Part shown: positions 35,915-46,302 of the stretch, piece by piece
Layout: each line of letters starts with the position of its first letter
Numbering within the stretch: the stretch's first letter is position 1
Source of the DNA: Maribacter luteus
GTDB taxonomy: Bacteria > Bacteroidota > Bacteroidia > Flavobacteriales > Flavobacteriaceae
DNA: 64,000 nt
Direction: 5' to 3'
Assembly: GCF_009674825.1 (NCBI RefSeq)
Contig: NZ_WKJH01000001.1
Coordinates: 1 to 64,000, forward strand
Program-made: the position numbers and the translations under genes
Notes under the pieces: model-generated
Database searches by the model: none
Told to the model about the DNA's origin: nothing
The model's input: only the letters and a program-made list of their open reading frames with translations

Positions 35915-38530
35915 TTAGTTAAGATACTCTTTTGCCTTGGCCAATGCCTCATCTATACCTGCAGGGTTTTTACCACCTGCTGTAGCAAAGAAGGGTTGTC
36001 CGCCGCCACCTCCTAGGATAAATTTGCCGAGTTCCCGAACGATCGTGCCCGCATTCAGGTTTTTTTCCGATACCAATTCTTTGGAAATATAGCACGAAAG
36101 CAATGCTTTGCCATTCTGCTCCGTACCGAAGAGTAAAAACAGATTGTTATGGCTATTCCCCATTTCAAAGGAAAGGTCTTTGATCCCGGCAGCATCCAAA
36201 TCCAATTTTTTGGCCATGAAATTTATCCCATTCACTTCTTCCAATTCGGACAATAATTCTCCTTTTAGGTTTTTTGCCTTGTCTTTCAACAAAACTTCAA
36301 CCTCTTTCTTTAATCTAATATTTTCTGCCTGTAGGGCCTCTACCGCCTTAACAGGGTCTTGGGCATTGTTCAGCAGGTCCTTGATTTCAAAAAGGCTGCG
36401 ATTATTCTGATAATAGAAATCCTTGACGGCATCTAAGGTAATGGCCTCTATCCTGCGTACTCCAGCAGCGACAGCTCCTTCCGATTTAATTTTAAAATGC
36501 CAAATATCGGCAGTGTTCTTCACATGGGTACCTCCACACAATTCTATGGATTGCCCAAAACGTATTGTACGAACGGCATCACCATATTTTTCCCCAAAAA
36601 GGGCCATTGCCCCTTCCTTCATGGCATCTTCCATAGGCACATTGCGGTTCTCCTGTAATGGTAATTGGCCATCAATTCGTGCATTTACGAAATTCTCAAC
36701 AGCCCTTAGCTCTTCGACCGTTAACTTGGCAAAGTGGGAAAAATCAAAACGCAGGTATTTAGAATGGACCGCGGAACCTTTTTGTTCTACATGTGTGCCC
36801 AAAATCTCCCGAAGTGCTTGATGCAACAAATGTGTTGCCGTATGGTTGGCGGCCGTTCGCTGACGTTGTTTTTTATCGACCACTGCCTTAAACGTTTCAG
36901 AAGTGTTCTTAGGCAAGTGCTTCGCAAAATGAACAATTTCATTGTTCTCCTTTTTCGTATCGACAATATAGAATACATCGCCATTGGGAGCCTCCAAATA
37001 TCCTTTATCACCAACTTGCCCCCCTCCTTCAGGGTAAAAAGGCGTTAAATTAAATACCACTTGATATTGTTCACCTTCTTTCTTAGAGGTAACCTTTCGA
37101 TATTTCACTAATTTCACCTTGGTCTCTAAAACATCATAACCCACAAATTCCTGCTCGGAGTCGTTCATCAAGATTTCCCAATCGGCTTTGGCCACCTCGG
37201 AAGCAGACCTAGACCGATTTTTCTGTTCTTGCATGGCTTCATGAAAACCTTTTTCATCTAACGTATAGCCTTTTTCCTCTAAAATCAATCCCGTTAAATC
37301 TATCGGAAAACCATAAGTATCGTATAATTCAAAGGCTTTTCTACCTGAAATCTCTTTGCCGTTGGACTGTTTTACCACATTATCCAATAAAACCAACCCT
37401 TGCTCCAAAGTATGTAAAAACGAATGTTCCTCTTCCTTGACCACGTTCTCGATCAATTGTCGTTGTTCTTTCAACTCTGGAAACGCAGTTCCCATATTCT
37501 CTGTTAGTACATTGACCAAACGGTACATAAAAGGCTCCTTTGTATTTAAGAACGTAAACCCATAACGAATGGCCCTTCTAAGAATCCTACGTATAACATA
37601 GCCTGCTCCGGTATTACTGGGCAATTGTCCGTCCGCTATTGAAAAGGCCACAGCGCGAATATGATCGGCGATTACACGAATGGCAATATCGGTTTCTTCT
37701 TTTTTACCATAATCCTTCCCGGTAATGGCTTCAATCTCACGGATGATCGGGGTAAAAACATCGGTATCGTAATTGGACTGTACCCCTTGCAATACCATGC
37801 ACAAACGTTCAAATCCCATTCCCGTATCTACATGTTTCTCTGGTAAGGGCTCCAAACTTCCGTCCGCCTTACGATTGTATTGCATAAAAACCAAGTTCCA
37901 AATCTCTACGACTAGCGGGTGATCTTTATTGACCAAAGAAGCCCCTGAAATTTTAGCTTTTTCTTCCGCCGAGCGAATATCTACATGAATTTCCGAACAA
38001 GGACCACATGGACCTTGATCTCCCATTTCCCAAAAATTATCCTTTTTATTGCCCATTATGATACGGTCCTTGGGCACAATGGCGCTCCATAAATCATACG
38101 CTTCCGTATCCATTCCAAGTTTATCGGCATCATCACTACCCTCAAAGACCGATACATATAAACTGTCTTTATCGATTTTAAGGATATCGGTCAATAATTC
38201 CCATGCCCAAGCTATTGCTTCAGTTTTAAAATAATCACCAAAGCTCCAGTTACCCAACATTTCGAACATGGTGTGGTGATAAGTATCTTTACCTACCTCT
38301 TCCAAATCATTGTGTTTACCACTTACCCGTAAACATTTCTGTGTATCGGAAACACGTTTGTTCTTGACCACACTATTCCCCAAAAAGAATTCCTTAAACT
38401 GGTTCATGCCCGCATTGGTAAACATCAATGTCGGATCATCTTTTATGACCATGGGCGCAGAGGGTACTATCTTATGGTTCTTTTCCTTAAAAAAGTTCAA
38501 AAATTGGGTCCTAATATCCTTGGAATTCAT
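35915..38530 (-). CDS. alaS: Alanyl-tRNA synthetase
   Basis: 871 residues, full length. Class II core ([40 protein letters not shown]), editing domain with [11 protein letters not shown] (zinc-binding HxxxH) and ELCGGTHV, and C-terminal Gly-rich oligomerisation/DHHA1 domain ([15 protein letters not shown]). Divergent from the M23 peptidase gene. Confidence 0.98.
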   Translation of the reverse strand: MNSKDIRTQFLNFFKEKNHKIVPSAPMVIKDDPTLMFTNAGMNQFKEFFLGNSVVKNKRVSDTQKCLRVSGKHNDLEEVGKDTYHHTMFEMLGNWSFGDYFKTEAIAWAWELLTDILKIDKDSLYVSVFEGSDDADKLGMDTEAYDLWSAIVPKDRIIMGNKKDNFWEMGDQGPCGPCSEIHVDIRSAEEKAKISGASLVNKDHPLVVEIWNLVFMQYNRKADGSLEPLPEKHVDTGMGFERLCMVLQGVQSNYDTDVFTPIIREIEAITGKDYGKKEETDIAIRVIADHIRAVAFSIADGQLPSNTGAGYVIRRILRRAIRYGFTFLNTKEPFMYRLVNVLTENMGTAFPELKEQRQLIENVVKEEEHSFLHTLEQGLVLLDNVVKQSNGKEISGRKAFELYDTYGFPIDLTGLILEEKGYTLDEKGFHEAMQEQKNRSRSASEVAKADWEILMNDSEQEFVGYDVLETKVKLVKYRKVTSKKEGEQYQVVFNLTPFYPEGGGQVGDKGYLEAPNGDVFYIVDTKKENNEIVHFAKHLPKNTSETFKAVVDKKQRQRTAANHTATHLLHQALREILGTHVEQKGSAVHSKYLRFDFSHFAKLTVEELRAVENFVNARIDGQLPLQENRNVPMEDAMKEGAMALFGEKYGDAVRTIRFGQSIELCGGTHVKNTADIWHFKIKSEGAVAAGVRRIEAITLDAVKDFYYQNNRSLFEIKDLLNNAQDPVKAVEALQAENIRLKKEVEVLLKDKAKNLKGELLSELEEVNGINFMAKKLDLDAAGIKDLSFEMGNSHNNLFLLFGTEQNGKALLSCYISKELVSEKNLNAGTIVRELGKFILGGGGGQPFFATAGGKNPAGIDEALAKAKEYLN

Positions 38531-38634
38531 CTAAAATGGTAAGGTTTTAATAATTTTAAGTAATTGTGCGAAACAATTTTTATATTTGTTTGTTTCGAAA
38601 AATCGAATGCACAAAAATAGGATAAAATCCATTC

Positions 38635-39612
38635 ATGTCTAAAGTAAAGTATTATTACGATCCGGACACACTTTCATATCGAAAGATAGAGCCAAAAAAA
38701 ACTAAGCGATTCCGCAATATTGCTTTGTTTATCCTAGGCTCATTTCTTTTTGGGCTACTTTCCTTGGTGCTCTTGCTGAACACCAATCTGATAAATACCC
38801 CAAGGGAACTTTCCCTACAACGGGAAGTCAAGAACTACGAATTGCAATTTGAGCTTCTAAACAAAAAAATGGAGCAGATTGAAGATGTTCTGGCCAATGT
38901 AGAAGATCGCGACAACAACATATATAGGTTGTATTTTGAGGCGAACCCTATTCCTGATGAGCAGCGACGCGCTGGTTTTGGTGGGGTAAACAGGTATAAG
39001 GCACTAGAAGGCTTCAATAATTCGGAAATGGTCATTGCCACGACCAAAAGAATGGATATCATCAAAAAACAACTGGCCATACAATCCAAGTCCTTGGACG
39101 AGATCACCAAATTGGCCGAGGAGAAAGAAAAATTATTGGCGGCCATACCGGCGATTCAACCAGTGAACAACGAAGACCTTACCCGAATGGCTTCTGGCTA
39201 TGGGTGGCGAACCGACCCTTTTACAAAGGCACGTAAAAAACATTGGGGAATGGATTTCACCGCCCCGAAAGGAACCCCCATTTATGCTTCGGGAGATGGT
39301 ACGGTCACTAGAGCGGACAATAATTCTTCGGGTTACGGGAAGCACATTCGTATTGATCACGGCTATGGCTATTTAAGCCTATATGCACATATGAGTCAAT
39401 ACAACGTAAAGAAAGGGCAGAAAGTAAAACGAGGAGATCTTATTGGATTCGTTGGTAACACCGGACGATCACAAGGACCCCATTTACATTATGAGGTTTG
39501 GAAGGACAACGAAAGAATAAATCCTATCAACTTCTATTATGGCAGTTTAACCCCCGAGGAATTCAAGAACATGTTGAAATACGCCAATCAAGAAAACCAA
39601 TCCTTGGATTAA
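38635..39612 (+). CDS. M23-family membrane-anchored peptidase
   Basis: 325 residues. N-terminal cytoplasmic stub, one TM (IALFILGSFLFGLLSLVLLL), a coiled coil (~60-160) and a LytM/M23 domain (~190-300). The zinc ligands lie in KKHWGMDFTAPKGTPIYASG (His, Asp) and GPHLHYEVW (HxH). Likely a DD-endopeptidase or a divisome activator cleaving or sensing peptidoglycan. A TATATTTG box at 38581-38588 is a candidate -10. The stop codon overlaps the next start (TAATG). Confidence 0.94.
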   Translation: MSKVKYYYDPDTLSYRKIEPKKTKRFRNIALFILGSFLFGLLSLVLLLNTNLINTPRELSLQREVKNYELQFELLNKKMEQIEDVLANVEDRDNNIYRLYFEANPIPDEQRRAGFGGVNRYKALEGFNNSEMVIATTKRMDIIKKQLAIQSKSLDEITKLAEEKEKLLAAIPAIQPVNNEDLTRMASGYGWRTDPFTKARKKHWGMDFTAPKGTPIYASGDGTVTRADNNSSGYGKHIRIDHGYGYLSLYAHMSQYNVKKGQKVKRGDLIGFVGNTGRSQGPHLHYEVWKDNERINPINFYYGSLTPEEFKNMLKYANQENQSLD

Positions 39613-39941
39613 TGCATATAGACTTGCCCGAGAAAAGATATTATGGTATTGGCGAGGTTGCCAAGGCATTCGGTGTAAACACCTCCTTAATACGTTTTTG
39701 GGAAAAAGAATTCGATGCTTTAAAGCCTAAAAAGAACGCTAAAGGCAATCGTAAATTCACTCCACAGGATATAAAAAACCTTCAATTAATCTATCATTTG
39801 GTGAAAGAAAGGGGATTTACGCTTGAAGGGGCTAAAACACATTTAAAAGAGGAAAAGCAAAAAACCTTATCTAGTTTTGAAATCATCCAAAAATTGGAAC
39901 GGGTAAAAAGTGAGCTTATAAAAATTAAAGATCAACTATAA
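39612..39941 (+). CDS. MerR-family transcriptional regulator
   Basis: 109 residues from the ATG at 39612, sharing its first base with the stop of the M23 gene. A MerR HTH: RYYGIGEVAKAFGVNTSLIRFWEKEF, then NRKFTPQDIKNLQLIYHLVKERGFTLEGAK, ending in a short dimerisation helix. No effector domain, so probably a constitutive or protein-regulated DNA binder. Position in an operon with a peptidase, LemA and TPM genes is typical for Flavobacteriia. Confidence 0.93.
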   Translation: MHIDLPEKRYYGIGEVAKAFGVNTSLIRFWEKEFDALKPKKNAKGNRKFTPQDIKNLQLIYHLVKERGFTLEGAKTHLKEEKQKTLSSFEIIQKLERVKSELIKIKDQL

Positions 39942-39963
39942 ATAACTATAAACACAGACGAAC

Positions 39964-40563
39964 ATGAAAAAATGGTTAATTCCCTTGATTATACTGGCCG
40001 TAGTAGCCTTTGGACTGTACCAATGGGGTGTAGGTTTTAACAATACAGCCATAAAACTGAAAGAAACATCAACAAAAACCTGGGCCAATGTAGAGAGTGC
40101 CTACCAACGTAGAAATGACCTTATAGATAACTTGGTGAAGACGGTACAAGGAGCAGCGGATTTTGAAAGGGGAACACTAACAGATGTTATCGAAGCAAGG
40201 GCTAAAGCTACATCGGTCTCTATTGACCCAACCAATATCACCCCTGAACAATTGGCAAAATTCAATGAAGTGCAAGGAGGTTTAAGTGGAGCTTTAAAAA
40301 GTCTCTTGGTTACCGTTGAAAGGTATCCCGACTTAAAGGCCAACCAAAACTTTTTGGAATTGCAATCCCAGCTAGAAGGAACTGAAAACCGAATCAATGT
40401 TGCTCGGGATCGTTTCAATGCCACGGTTGAACCCTATAACAATCACATAAAGACCTTCCCTAATTCCTTATTGTCAGGGTTATTCAATTTTGAAGAACTA
40501 TCTTACTTCAAATCAGAAGCTGGGGCAGAACAAGCACCAGACGTGAATTTCGATTTTAAATAG
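39964..40563 (+). CDS. LemA-family membrane protein
   Basis: 199 residues. N-terminal TM (WLIPLIILAVVAFGLYQWGV) then the long helical LemA domain: TWANVESAYQRRNDLIDNLVKTVQGAADFE, ENRINVARDRFNATVEPYNNHIKTFPNSLL. Four-helix bundle exposed outside the membrane. LemA genes commonly sit beside TPM genes, as here; function not fixed. Confidence 0.95.
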   Translation: MKKWLIPLIILAVVAFGLYQWGVGFNNTAIKLKETSTKTWANVESAYQRRNDLIDNLVKTVQGAADFERGTLTDVIEARAKATSVSIDPTNITPEQLAKFNEVQGGLSGALKSLLVTVERYPDLKANQNFLELQSQLEGTENRINVARDRFNATVEPYNNHIKTFPNSLLSGLFNFEELSYFKSEAGAEQAPDVNFDFK

Positions 40564-40571
40564 ACCTTACC

Positions 40572-41009
40572 ATGTCTAAAGTAGAAGATTTATTAACGGC
40601 GGAAGAAGAGCAGGAAATTATCCAGGCCATTGTAGATGCCGAAAAGAAAACTTCTGGGGAAATTCGTGTTCATTTGGAATCCAGAACGAAAATCGATCTA
40701 CTTGACCGGGCCAAGGAGGTATTCCATTTACTGAAGATGGATAACACCAAGGAAGAAAACGGAGTACTTATTTATGTTGCGGTAAATGACAAAAAGTTTG
40801 CCATCTATGGCGACCGTGGCATAAACAATGCTGTTCCTGAGGATTTCTGGAAATCTACAAAGGATATAATTGAGGCCCATTTTAAAAACGGAAGATTCAA
40901 AGAAGGGCTTATAGAAGGTATAACAAAAGCAGGAAAGGAGTTGGAAGTACATTTCCCATGGCATCATGGAGATGTAAATGAGCTGAGCAATGAAATATCT
41001 AAAAACTAG
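40572..41009 (+). CDS. TPM-domain protein, soluble form
   Basis: 145 residues, no signal peptide or TM. TPM (TLP18.3/Psb32/MOLO-1) fold: LTAEEEQEIIQAIVDAEKKT SGEIRVHLE, then NGVLIYVAVNDKKFAIYGDRGIN and FKEGLIEGITKAGKELEVHFP. Second of three co-directional genes (LemA-TPM-TPM). Its 3' end overlaps the next gene by 20 bases. Confidence 0.9.
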   Translation: MSKVEDLLTAEEEQEIIQAIVDAEKKTSGEIRVHLESRTKIDLLDRAKEVFHLLKMDNTKEENGVLIYVAVNDKKFAIYGDRGINNAVPEDFWKSTKDIIEAHFKNGRFKEGLIEGITKAGKELEVHFPWHHGDVNELSNEISKN

Positions 41010-41784
41010 TTTACTTGTATTGTTTTTGTTCTGGGGATTGGGTTCTTACTGCCAATTCCAGATACCCGAAAAACCTAAAAAAGAAACGAGTGTTTACGAC
41101 TACATAGGTCTATTAGGTGAAAACCAAAAAAATAACCTAGAACAAAAACTCATACGATATTCAGATAGTACCTCTACCCAAATAGTCGTAGCCATTATCA
41201 GTTCTACCGAAGGTGAGGAAATAAAATACTTGGCAACACAATGGGGACATTCCTGGGGAATTGGCCAAAAAGGCAAGGACAACGGTATTTTCATTTTATT
41301 AGCTAAAGACGATAGACATATAACCATACAAACAGGTTATGGGGTTGAAGGTTCATTGACAGATGCCATGTCTAGAAGAATCATAGAAAATGTCATTATA
41401 CCCCAATTTAAACAAAATGATTTTTATGGTGGACTGAACAACGGGGCCGATGCCATTTTTCAGGTTTTGAGTGGAGAATTCAAAGAAGAACGAACCTTAA
41501 ACGACAACCCGGGCATACCGTTTGATACCTTTTTACCCATCATTATTTTCATAGTGATCATGATCATACTTTCCAGTCGTAACCGAAGAAACGGAGGTGG
41601 CAAAGGTGGTGGCAGAAAATCCGGACTCGACCTATGGGATGTTATCATCCTTAGTAATATGGGGCGCGGAGGCCGTTCCAGTGGCGGATTTGGTTCCGGT
41701 GGTGGCTTTGGTAGTGGCGGTGGTTTCAGTGGTGGCTTTGGCGGAGGCGGCTTTGGCGGAGGCGGGGCTTCCGGTGGTTGGTAA
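40990..41784 (+). CDS. TPM-domain exported membrane protein with Gly-rich tail
   Basis: 264 residues. Signal peptide (LLVLFLFWGLGSYCQ), TPM domain (~30-160: VYDYIGLLGENQKNNLEQKL, NGIFILLAKDDRHITIQTGYGVEG), a TM (FLPIIIFIVIMIIL), then a tail of Gly/Ser/Phe (RSSGGFGSGGGFGSGGGF..). This is the usual architecture of the YgcG-like TPM proteins beside LemA. Translationally coupled to the previous gene. Confidence 0.93.
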   Translation: MKYLKTSLLVLFLFWGLGSYCQFQIPEKPKKETSVYDYIGLLGENQKNNLEQKLIRYSDSTSTQIVVAIISSTEGEEIKYLATQWGHSWGIGQKGKDNGIFILLAKDDRHITIQTGYGVEGSLTDAMSRRIIENVIIPQFKQNDFYGGLNNGADAIFQVLSGEFKEERTLNDNPGIPFDTFLPIIIFIVIMIILSSRNRRNGGGKGGGRKSGLDLWDVIILSNMGRGGRSSGGFGSGGGFGSGGGFSGGFGGGGFGGGGASGGW

Positions 41785-41859
41785 TCAAAACTTTTGTTTT
41801 TCCTTTAGGATGAAAAGCAACCCTTTCCTCATTTGTTTATCTTCTCAATAAAAATACAT

Positions 41860-42324
41860 ATGGTTTTAAAGAAGATTTTTATTGGTTTACTCTTTTTATC
41901 TTTTATATTTTCTTGTGAGGACGATAAAACCGATTGTTCCGCAGTTTTATGTTTAGGCTCTCCTTCTATAGGTTTTGATATTCTGGCTAATGGCACTACT
42001 ATTTTTTCCAATGGAGATTATACTTTAGATAATATCACCATTGAGGGCGAAACAGCCATGGAAACCAATATTTCCCTTGTGTCGGATTTAGATTCTACCC
42101 AAAATCCCATTCTTTTTATTCAAAATCCTAATTGGACCGAAGGCGAGTATGTATATACCGTGCACTTAGGAAATGAAGAACTATTTCAAATGAAAGCAAC
42201 CTTCATTAAATCAGAGGCCCAAAACAATTCTTGCTGTGGTAATGTGGCAATAGTACAAAGTCTGGAGATTAACGGAAGTCCACTTGAAAAAACCAACGGA
42301 TTCTACATTATTTCCCTAGACTAA
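41860..42324 (+). CDS. Lipoprotein of unknown function
   Basis: 154 residues from the ATG at 41860, which begins MVLKKIFIGLLFLSFIFSC (lipobox, Cys19); an earlier ATG at 41833 adds only a few residues. The mature part is acidic at first (EDDKTDC) and then beta-rich with a further Cys pair (NNSCCGNV). The pattern resembles small immunoglobulin-like lipoproteins of Flavobacteriia, but no family is certain. Converges on der. Confidence 0.62.
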   Translation: MVLKKIFIGLLFLSFIFSCEDDKTDCSAVLCLGSPSIGFDILANGTTIFSNGDYTLDNITIEGETAMETNISLVSDLDSTQNPILFIQNPNWTEGEYVYTVHLGNEELFQMKATFIKSEAQNNSCCGNVAIVQSLEINGSPLEKTNGFYIISLD

Positions 42325-42335
42325 AGTTGATTTGA

Positions 42336-43640
42336 CTACTTTTTTCTCATAAAGACCTTGATCGGTACTCCAGAGAAATCAAAATTCTCCCTCAGTTTAT
42401 TCTCCAAATACCTCTTATAAGGCTCACGCACATATTGCGGTAGATTGCAAAAAAATGCAAATTGCGGATATGGCGTTGGCAATTGGGTACAAAACTTGAT
42501 TTTCACAAACTTTCCTTTATACGCAGGAGGCGGATAATTTTCAATGATTGGCAGCATAATATCATTGAACTTACGGGTAGGTATTTTTGTATTTCTGTTA
42601 TTATACACCTGCACCGCTGTTTCTATTGCCTTATAAATACGCTGTTTGGTCAGTGCAGAAATAAAAAGAATAGGAACATCTGTAAAAGGTTCAATAGCCT
42701 TTTTTATCTTTTCAGTGTACTGTTTCATGGTATTGGTCTCTTTATCCTCTACCAAATCCCATTTATTGACCAATATCACGATACCTTTATTATTTCTATG
42801 TGCCAACCAAAAGATATTGGCGACCTGACCGTCAAAACCCCTTGTAGCATCCATAACCAACAGGCAAACATCACTATGCTCAATGGCCCGAACGGAACGC
42901 ATGACCGAGTAGAACTCAAGATCTTCCTTTACTTTGGATTTTCTACGGATGCCGGCAGTATCGACCAAATTGAATTCAAATCCAAAACGATTGTATTTAG
43001 TATCGATACTATCACGTGTAGTACCTGCTATATCGGTAACAATATAACGTTCTTCCCCGATCAACGCATTTATAAATGATGATTTACCTGCATTGGGCCT
43101 ACCTACCACGGCAAATCTTGGCAATTCACTTTCTTCCTCCTCAATTTCCGGTAACACCTCAACCAACGCATCCAATAACTCACCTGTGCCACTACCATTG
43201 ATACTCGATAGCGGATAATATTCCCCTAATCCCAGTCCGTAAAATTCTACGGCATCTTCTGCCCTTTTGGCGTTATCAACCTTATTCACGGCTAAAAAAA
43301 CCGGTTTTTTCACCCTACGTAATAATTTGGCGACATCTTCGTCCATACCGGTAACACCAGTCTCAACATCAACCATAAAAATTAGGGCATCGGCCTCCTC
43401 AATAGCCAACTCAACCTGTTTATCTATCTGCTGTTCAAAGATATCATCACTACCAACCACGTAACCTCCAGTATCGATCAATGAGAACTCTTTGCCGTTC
43501 CAATCGCTCTTACCATAATGTCTGTCACGAGTTACGCCACTTACAGCATCAACAATAGCTTCCCTCCTTTGGATCAAACGATTAAAAAAGGTAGATTTCC
43601 CAACATTTGGCCTTCCAACAATAGCGACTATAGCACTCAT
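42336..43640 (-). CDS. der: Ribosome biogenesis GTPase Der (EngA)
   Basis: 434 residues. Two GTPase domains in tandem: [12 protein letters not shown] (residues ~8-19) with NKVD, and [14 protein letters not shown] with [11 protein letters not shown] and NKWD. A C-terminal KH-like domain follows ([39 protein letters not shown]). Required for 50S assembly. A minus-strand TACCTTTG at 43665-43658 fits a TANNTTTG -10 box for this gene. Confidence 0.97.
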   Translation of the reverse strand: MSAIVAIVGRPNVGKSTFFNRLIQRREAIVDAVSGVTRDRHYGKSDWNGKEFSLIDTGGYVVGSDDIFEQQIDKQVELAIEEADALIFMVDVETGVTGMDEDVAKLLRRVKKPVFLAVNKVDNAKRAEDAVEFYGLGLGEYYPLSSINGSGTGELLDALVEVLPEIEEEESELPRFAVVGRPNAGKSSFINALIGEERYIVTDIAGTTRDSIDTKYNRFGFEFNLVDTAGIRRKSKVKEDLEFYSVMRSVRAIEHSDVCLLVMDATRGFDGQVANIFWLAHRNNKGIVILVNKWDLVEDKETNTMKQYTEKIKKAIEPFTDVPILFISALTKQRIYKAIETAVQVYNNRNTKIPTRKFNDIMLPIIENYPPPAYKGKFVKIKFCTQLPTPYPQFAFFCNLPQYVREPYKRYLENKLRENFDFSGVPIKVFMRKK

Positions 43641-43911
43641 ACAACTTTATTTTGGCGCAAAGGTAATATTAATTAATATGCCAAAAAGTATAACTTAGGC
43701 CAAAAGGTTTTAGATGTCAGTAGATTGATGAAGAAGCTGATCAACCAAAACTACTTGCAATTGATTTTACAACAGGATATGGAATTTTAAATTTTCCAAA
43801 TATGCGTGGATTTAATTGATTCAAATCAATAAGGCAAATGATTGGTTTCACTTGAATAAAAAGGCATGATTGAAGTGCCACCAAAATATGACGCATTGAT
43901 ATCAGCCTTCA

Positions 43912-44787
43912 TTAGCTACAACACGAAGAATATTCCTGCACCATCTTTCTAACGAACTTAGCTGGATTTCCAACCCACAGTTCTCCGTCAGGTATATTTT
44001 TAGAAACAACACTACCTGCCCCTATCATGGCATTTTCACCAATAGTTATTCCCCCTAGGACAGTAGCATTTGCACCAATTGATGCTCCTTTCTTTATTAT
44101 GGTTTCCTGGAACTTCTTTGGATAACTCTTTGACCTAGGATATTTATCGTTCGTAAAAGTAACATTAGGTCCAATGAAGACATCATCTTCAATCCTCATT
44201 CCGTCCCAAAGATAAACTCCACATTTAACCGTAACATTATCCCCTACAACAACATTATTTTCAATAAAGGTATGACTATTAATATTGCAATTTTCTCCAA
44301 TTCGGGCATTCTTTAGAATTACACTGAATTGCCATACTTTGGTTTTGACACCAATATTACTGGTCTGCACATCGGCCAATCTGTGTATAAAAATCTTATT
44401 TTCAGGTGTTTGATCTTTGAATGAATGAAGATAATCATTTTGCACTACCATTCTACCATTACTTACCGACAAATTTCTTTCTGTATTCAATGTTGGCAGA
44501 TAAGAGGATATAAAATTAAAATCGGGTATAATCTTTAAGACCCTGTCAACGACCATACTTTTCTCCCGATCGTCTTTAATTGCTACTATTCCTCCATAAA
44601 TATTATGCTTATCAATAAGATAAGGAAGATCTGATTCATTCCCAAGAACAGGGAATCCATTATGCTTTCTACCTTTTTTTTTAAAAGAATCTACATAGCC
44701 AATAAATTCGTAATTCTCTTTACCAACTACAGAATCCAAAACTCTACAATGCTCTCCTGATGCTCCAATTATGACAATATTTTTCAT
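43912..44787 (-). CDS. NeuD/PglD-like acyltransferase with extended left-handed beta-helix
   Basis: 291 residues from the ATG at 44787 ([20 protein letters not shown]). N-terminal PglD-type sugar-binding domain, then a long hexapeptide-repeat region ([52 protein letters not shown]) ending in [15 protein letters not shown]. The second half resembles WbpD/FdtC N-acetyltransferases of amino-sugar pathways. Unlike a surface-sugar cluster, it stands alone between der and a membrane protein. Substrate unknown. Confidence 0.82.
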   Translation of the reverse strand: MKNIVIIGASGEHCRVLDSVVGKENYEFIGYVDSFKKKGRKHNGFPVLGNESDLPYLIDKHNIYGGIVAIKDDREKSMVVDRVLKIIPDFNFISSYLPTLNTERNLSVSNGRMVVQNDYLHSFKDQTPENKIFIHRLADVQTSNIGVKTKVWQFSVILKNARIGENCNINSHTFIENNVVVGDNVTVKCGVYLWDGMRIEDDVFIGPNVTFTNDKYPRSKSYPKKFQETIIKKGASIGANATVLGGITIGENAMIGAGSVVSKNIPDGELWVGNPAKFVRKMVQEYSSCCS

Positions 44788-44919
44788 TCCAAATGGGGGT
44801 TTTGGTATTTCATCGATGATATTAACCACTTAATCGATTACTCAAATATAGAAAAAAAAGGGCATAAGCAGTATCTTTTGGCTTTTTTTGTTAAATTCCA
44901 GAATACTTAAAAGTCAAAC

Positions 44920-45411
44920 ATGAGCATTTTACCGAATGAGATAGTCCTGCGTCCTAGGTTTCAAATTGAAATGGCCAAATCCAAAGATTCAATTTTAAAT
45001 TCCTTTGAAAAAGCAGACCTACCACCCTTTTTGGTGAAGCGAATAGATGACCACGTATTCATAAAGTTCAATAGGAAAAAAGTCCATTTTTGGTCACCAC
45101 AATTACATTTGGAAATAAATGATTTGAATGAAGGTGGCAGTAAAATTTATGGTCTGTTTGGGCCAAACCCTACGCTATGGACCTTTTTTATGTTCCTTCA
45201 TTTTGGGGTAGCCACCATTTTTATAGGATTAGGTGTTTGGGCCTATTCGAGTGCCTCATTAGGTAGGCCATTGACCCTTCAAATCGGATTAATGGTTTTT
45301 ATGGTTCTACTCTGGTTTGTTTTATACGCCTTTGGAAGAGCCGGAAGAAGTAAAGGAAAACCTCAAATGCATGAATTGCACCAGTTTATGAATCGTATTT
45401 TGGAAATATGA
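44920..45411 (+). CDS. Two-TM membrane protein of unknown function
   Basis: 163 residues. A cytoplasmic N-terminal ~85 residues with a beta-rich pattern (VFIKFNRKKVHFWSPQLHLEI) precedes two TM helices (FFMFLHFGVATIFIGLGVWAY and LQIGLMVFMVLLWFVLYAFG) and a basic tail. Such proteins next to era are seen in Flavobacteriia, without assigned function. Converges on era with 3 bases between stops. Confidence 0.65.
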   Translation: MSILPNEIVLRPRFQIEMAKSKDSILNSFEKADLPPFLVKRIDDHVFIKFNRKKVHFWSPQLHLEINDLNEGGSKIYGLFGPNPTLWTFFMFLHFGVATIFIGLGVWAYSSASLGRPLTLQIGLMVFMVLLWFVLYAFGRAGRSKGKPQMHELHQFMNRILEI

Positions 45412-45414
45412 CCT

Positions 45415-46302
45415 TTATTTTTTATTGTAACCAAAACGTTTCAATTGTCGGGCATCATTTCTCCAATTCTTATTTACCTTAACATACAACTCTAAATGTA
45501 CCTGTTTGCCGAAAAACTTTTCCAAATCCTTACGGGCCTCAATTCCGACCCGTTTTAGCGCACTACCTTTATGGCCGATGATGATTCCTTTTTGGGACTC
45601 ACGCTCAACCATAATTACTGCTCTCATGCGAATGATTTCAGGCTCTTCAAAAAATTCCTCGGTTTCTATTTCAACGGAATATGGAATTTCTTTCTTGTAA
45701 AAAAGAAGTATTTTTTCCCGTATGGTCTCATTTACGAAAAACCGCTCAGGCTTATCGGTAAGTTGATCTTTGGGGTAATAGGCGGGAGATACGGGGAGTA
45801 ATTCAAGAATACGCTCAAACACCCCCTTAACGTTAAAGTTGTTCAATGCCGAAATTGGATGTATCTCAACTGATGGCAATTGTTCTTGCCAATATTGCAC
45901 CTGTTCTTCCAGTTCTTCTTGGGTGGAAGCATCGATTTTATTCAACAAAAGTAAAACAGGTATTTTACTGTTTTCTATTTTCTTGAAGAACTGCTCATCT
46001 TTTAATGCCTTTTCCCCTATTTCGACCATATATAGTAATACATCCGCATCTTCAAAGGCCGACTTTACAAAATCCATCATGGACGATTGTAATTCGTAGG
46101 CTGGTTTTATGATTCCAGGTGTATCGGATAAAATCATTTGAAAATCGTCTCCGTTCACAATACCCAAGATGCGATGACGGGTAGTCTGTGCTTTAGAGGT
46201 GATAATGGAAAGCTTCTCACCAACGAATGCATTCATTAATGTAGATTTACCCACATTGGGGTTTCCTATTATATTTACGAATCCTGCTTTATGCTCCTCC
46301 AT
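45415..46302 (-). CDS. era: GTPase Era
   Basis: 295 residues. GTPase domain with GNPNVGKSTLMNAFVG, SDTPGI and LLLNKID, then a C-terminal KH domain (GHKGSALKRVGIEARKDLEKFFGKQVHLELYVKV). Binds 16S rRNA 3' end and helps 30S maturation. Its start overlaps the symporter gene's 3' end by 14 bases, so it is the second gene of that unit. Confidence 0.97.
   Translation of the reverse strand: MEEHKAGFVNIIGNPNVGKSTLMNAFVGEKLSIITSKAQTTRHRILGIVNGDDFQMILSDTPGIIKPAYELQSSMMDFVKSAFEDADVLLYMVEIGEKALKDEQFFKKIENSKIPVLLLLNKIDASTQEELEEQVQYWQEQLPSVEIHPISALNNFNVKGVFERILELLPVSPAYYPKDQLTDKPERFFVNETIREKILLFYKKEIPYSVEIETEEFFEEPEIIRMRAVIMVERESQKGIIIGHKGSALKRVGIEARKDLEKFFGKQVHLELYVKVNKNWRNDARQLKRFGYNKK

Noticed and set aside
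42462-43079. Long open frame (205 codons) on the plus strand opposite der
   Set aside because: Cys/His/Tyr/Ile-rich shadow of a well-conserved GTPase gene, no start context.
43690-43835. Two overlapping short frames (for example DFTTGYGILNFPNMRG) between der and the acyltransferase gene
   Set aside because: They look protein-like over about 30 residues but lack starts and are interrupted; possibly a gene remnant, not callable.
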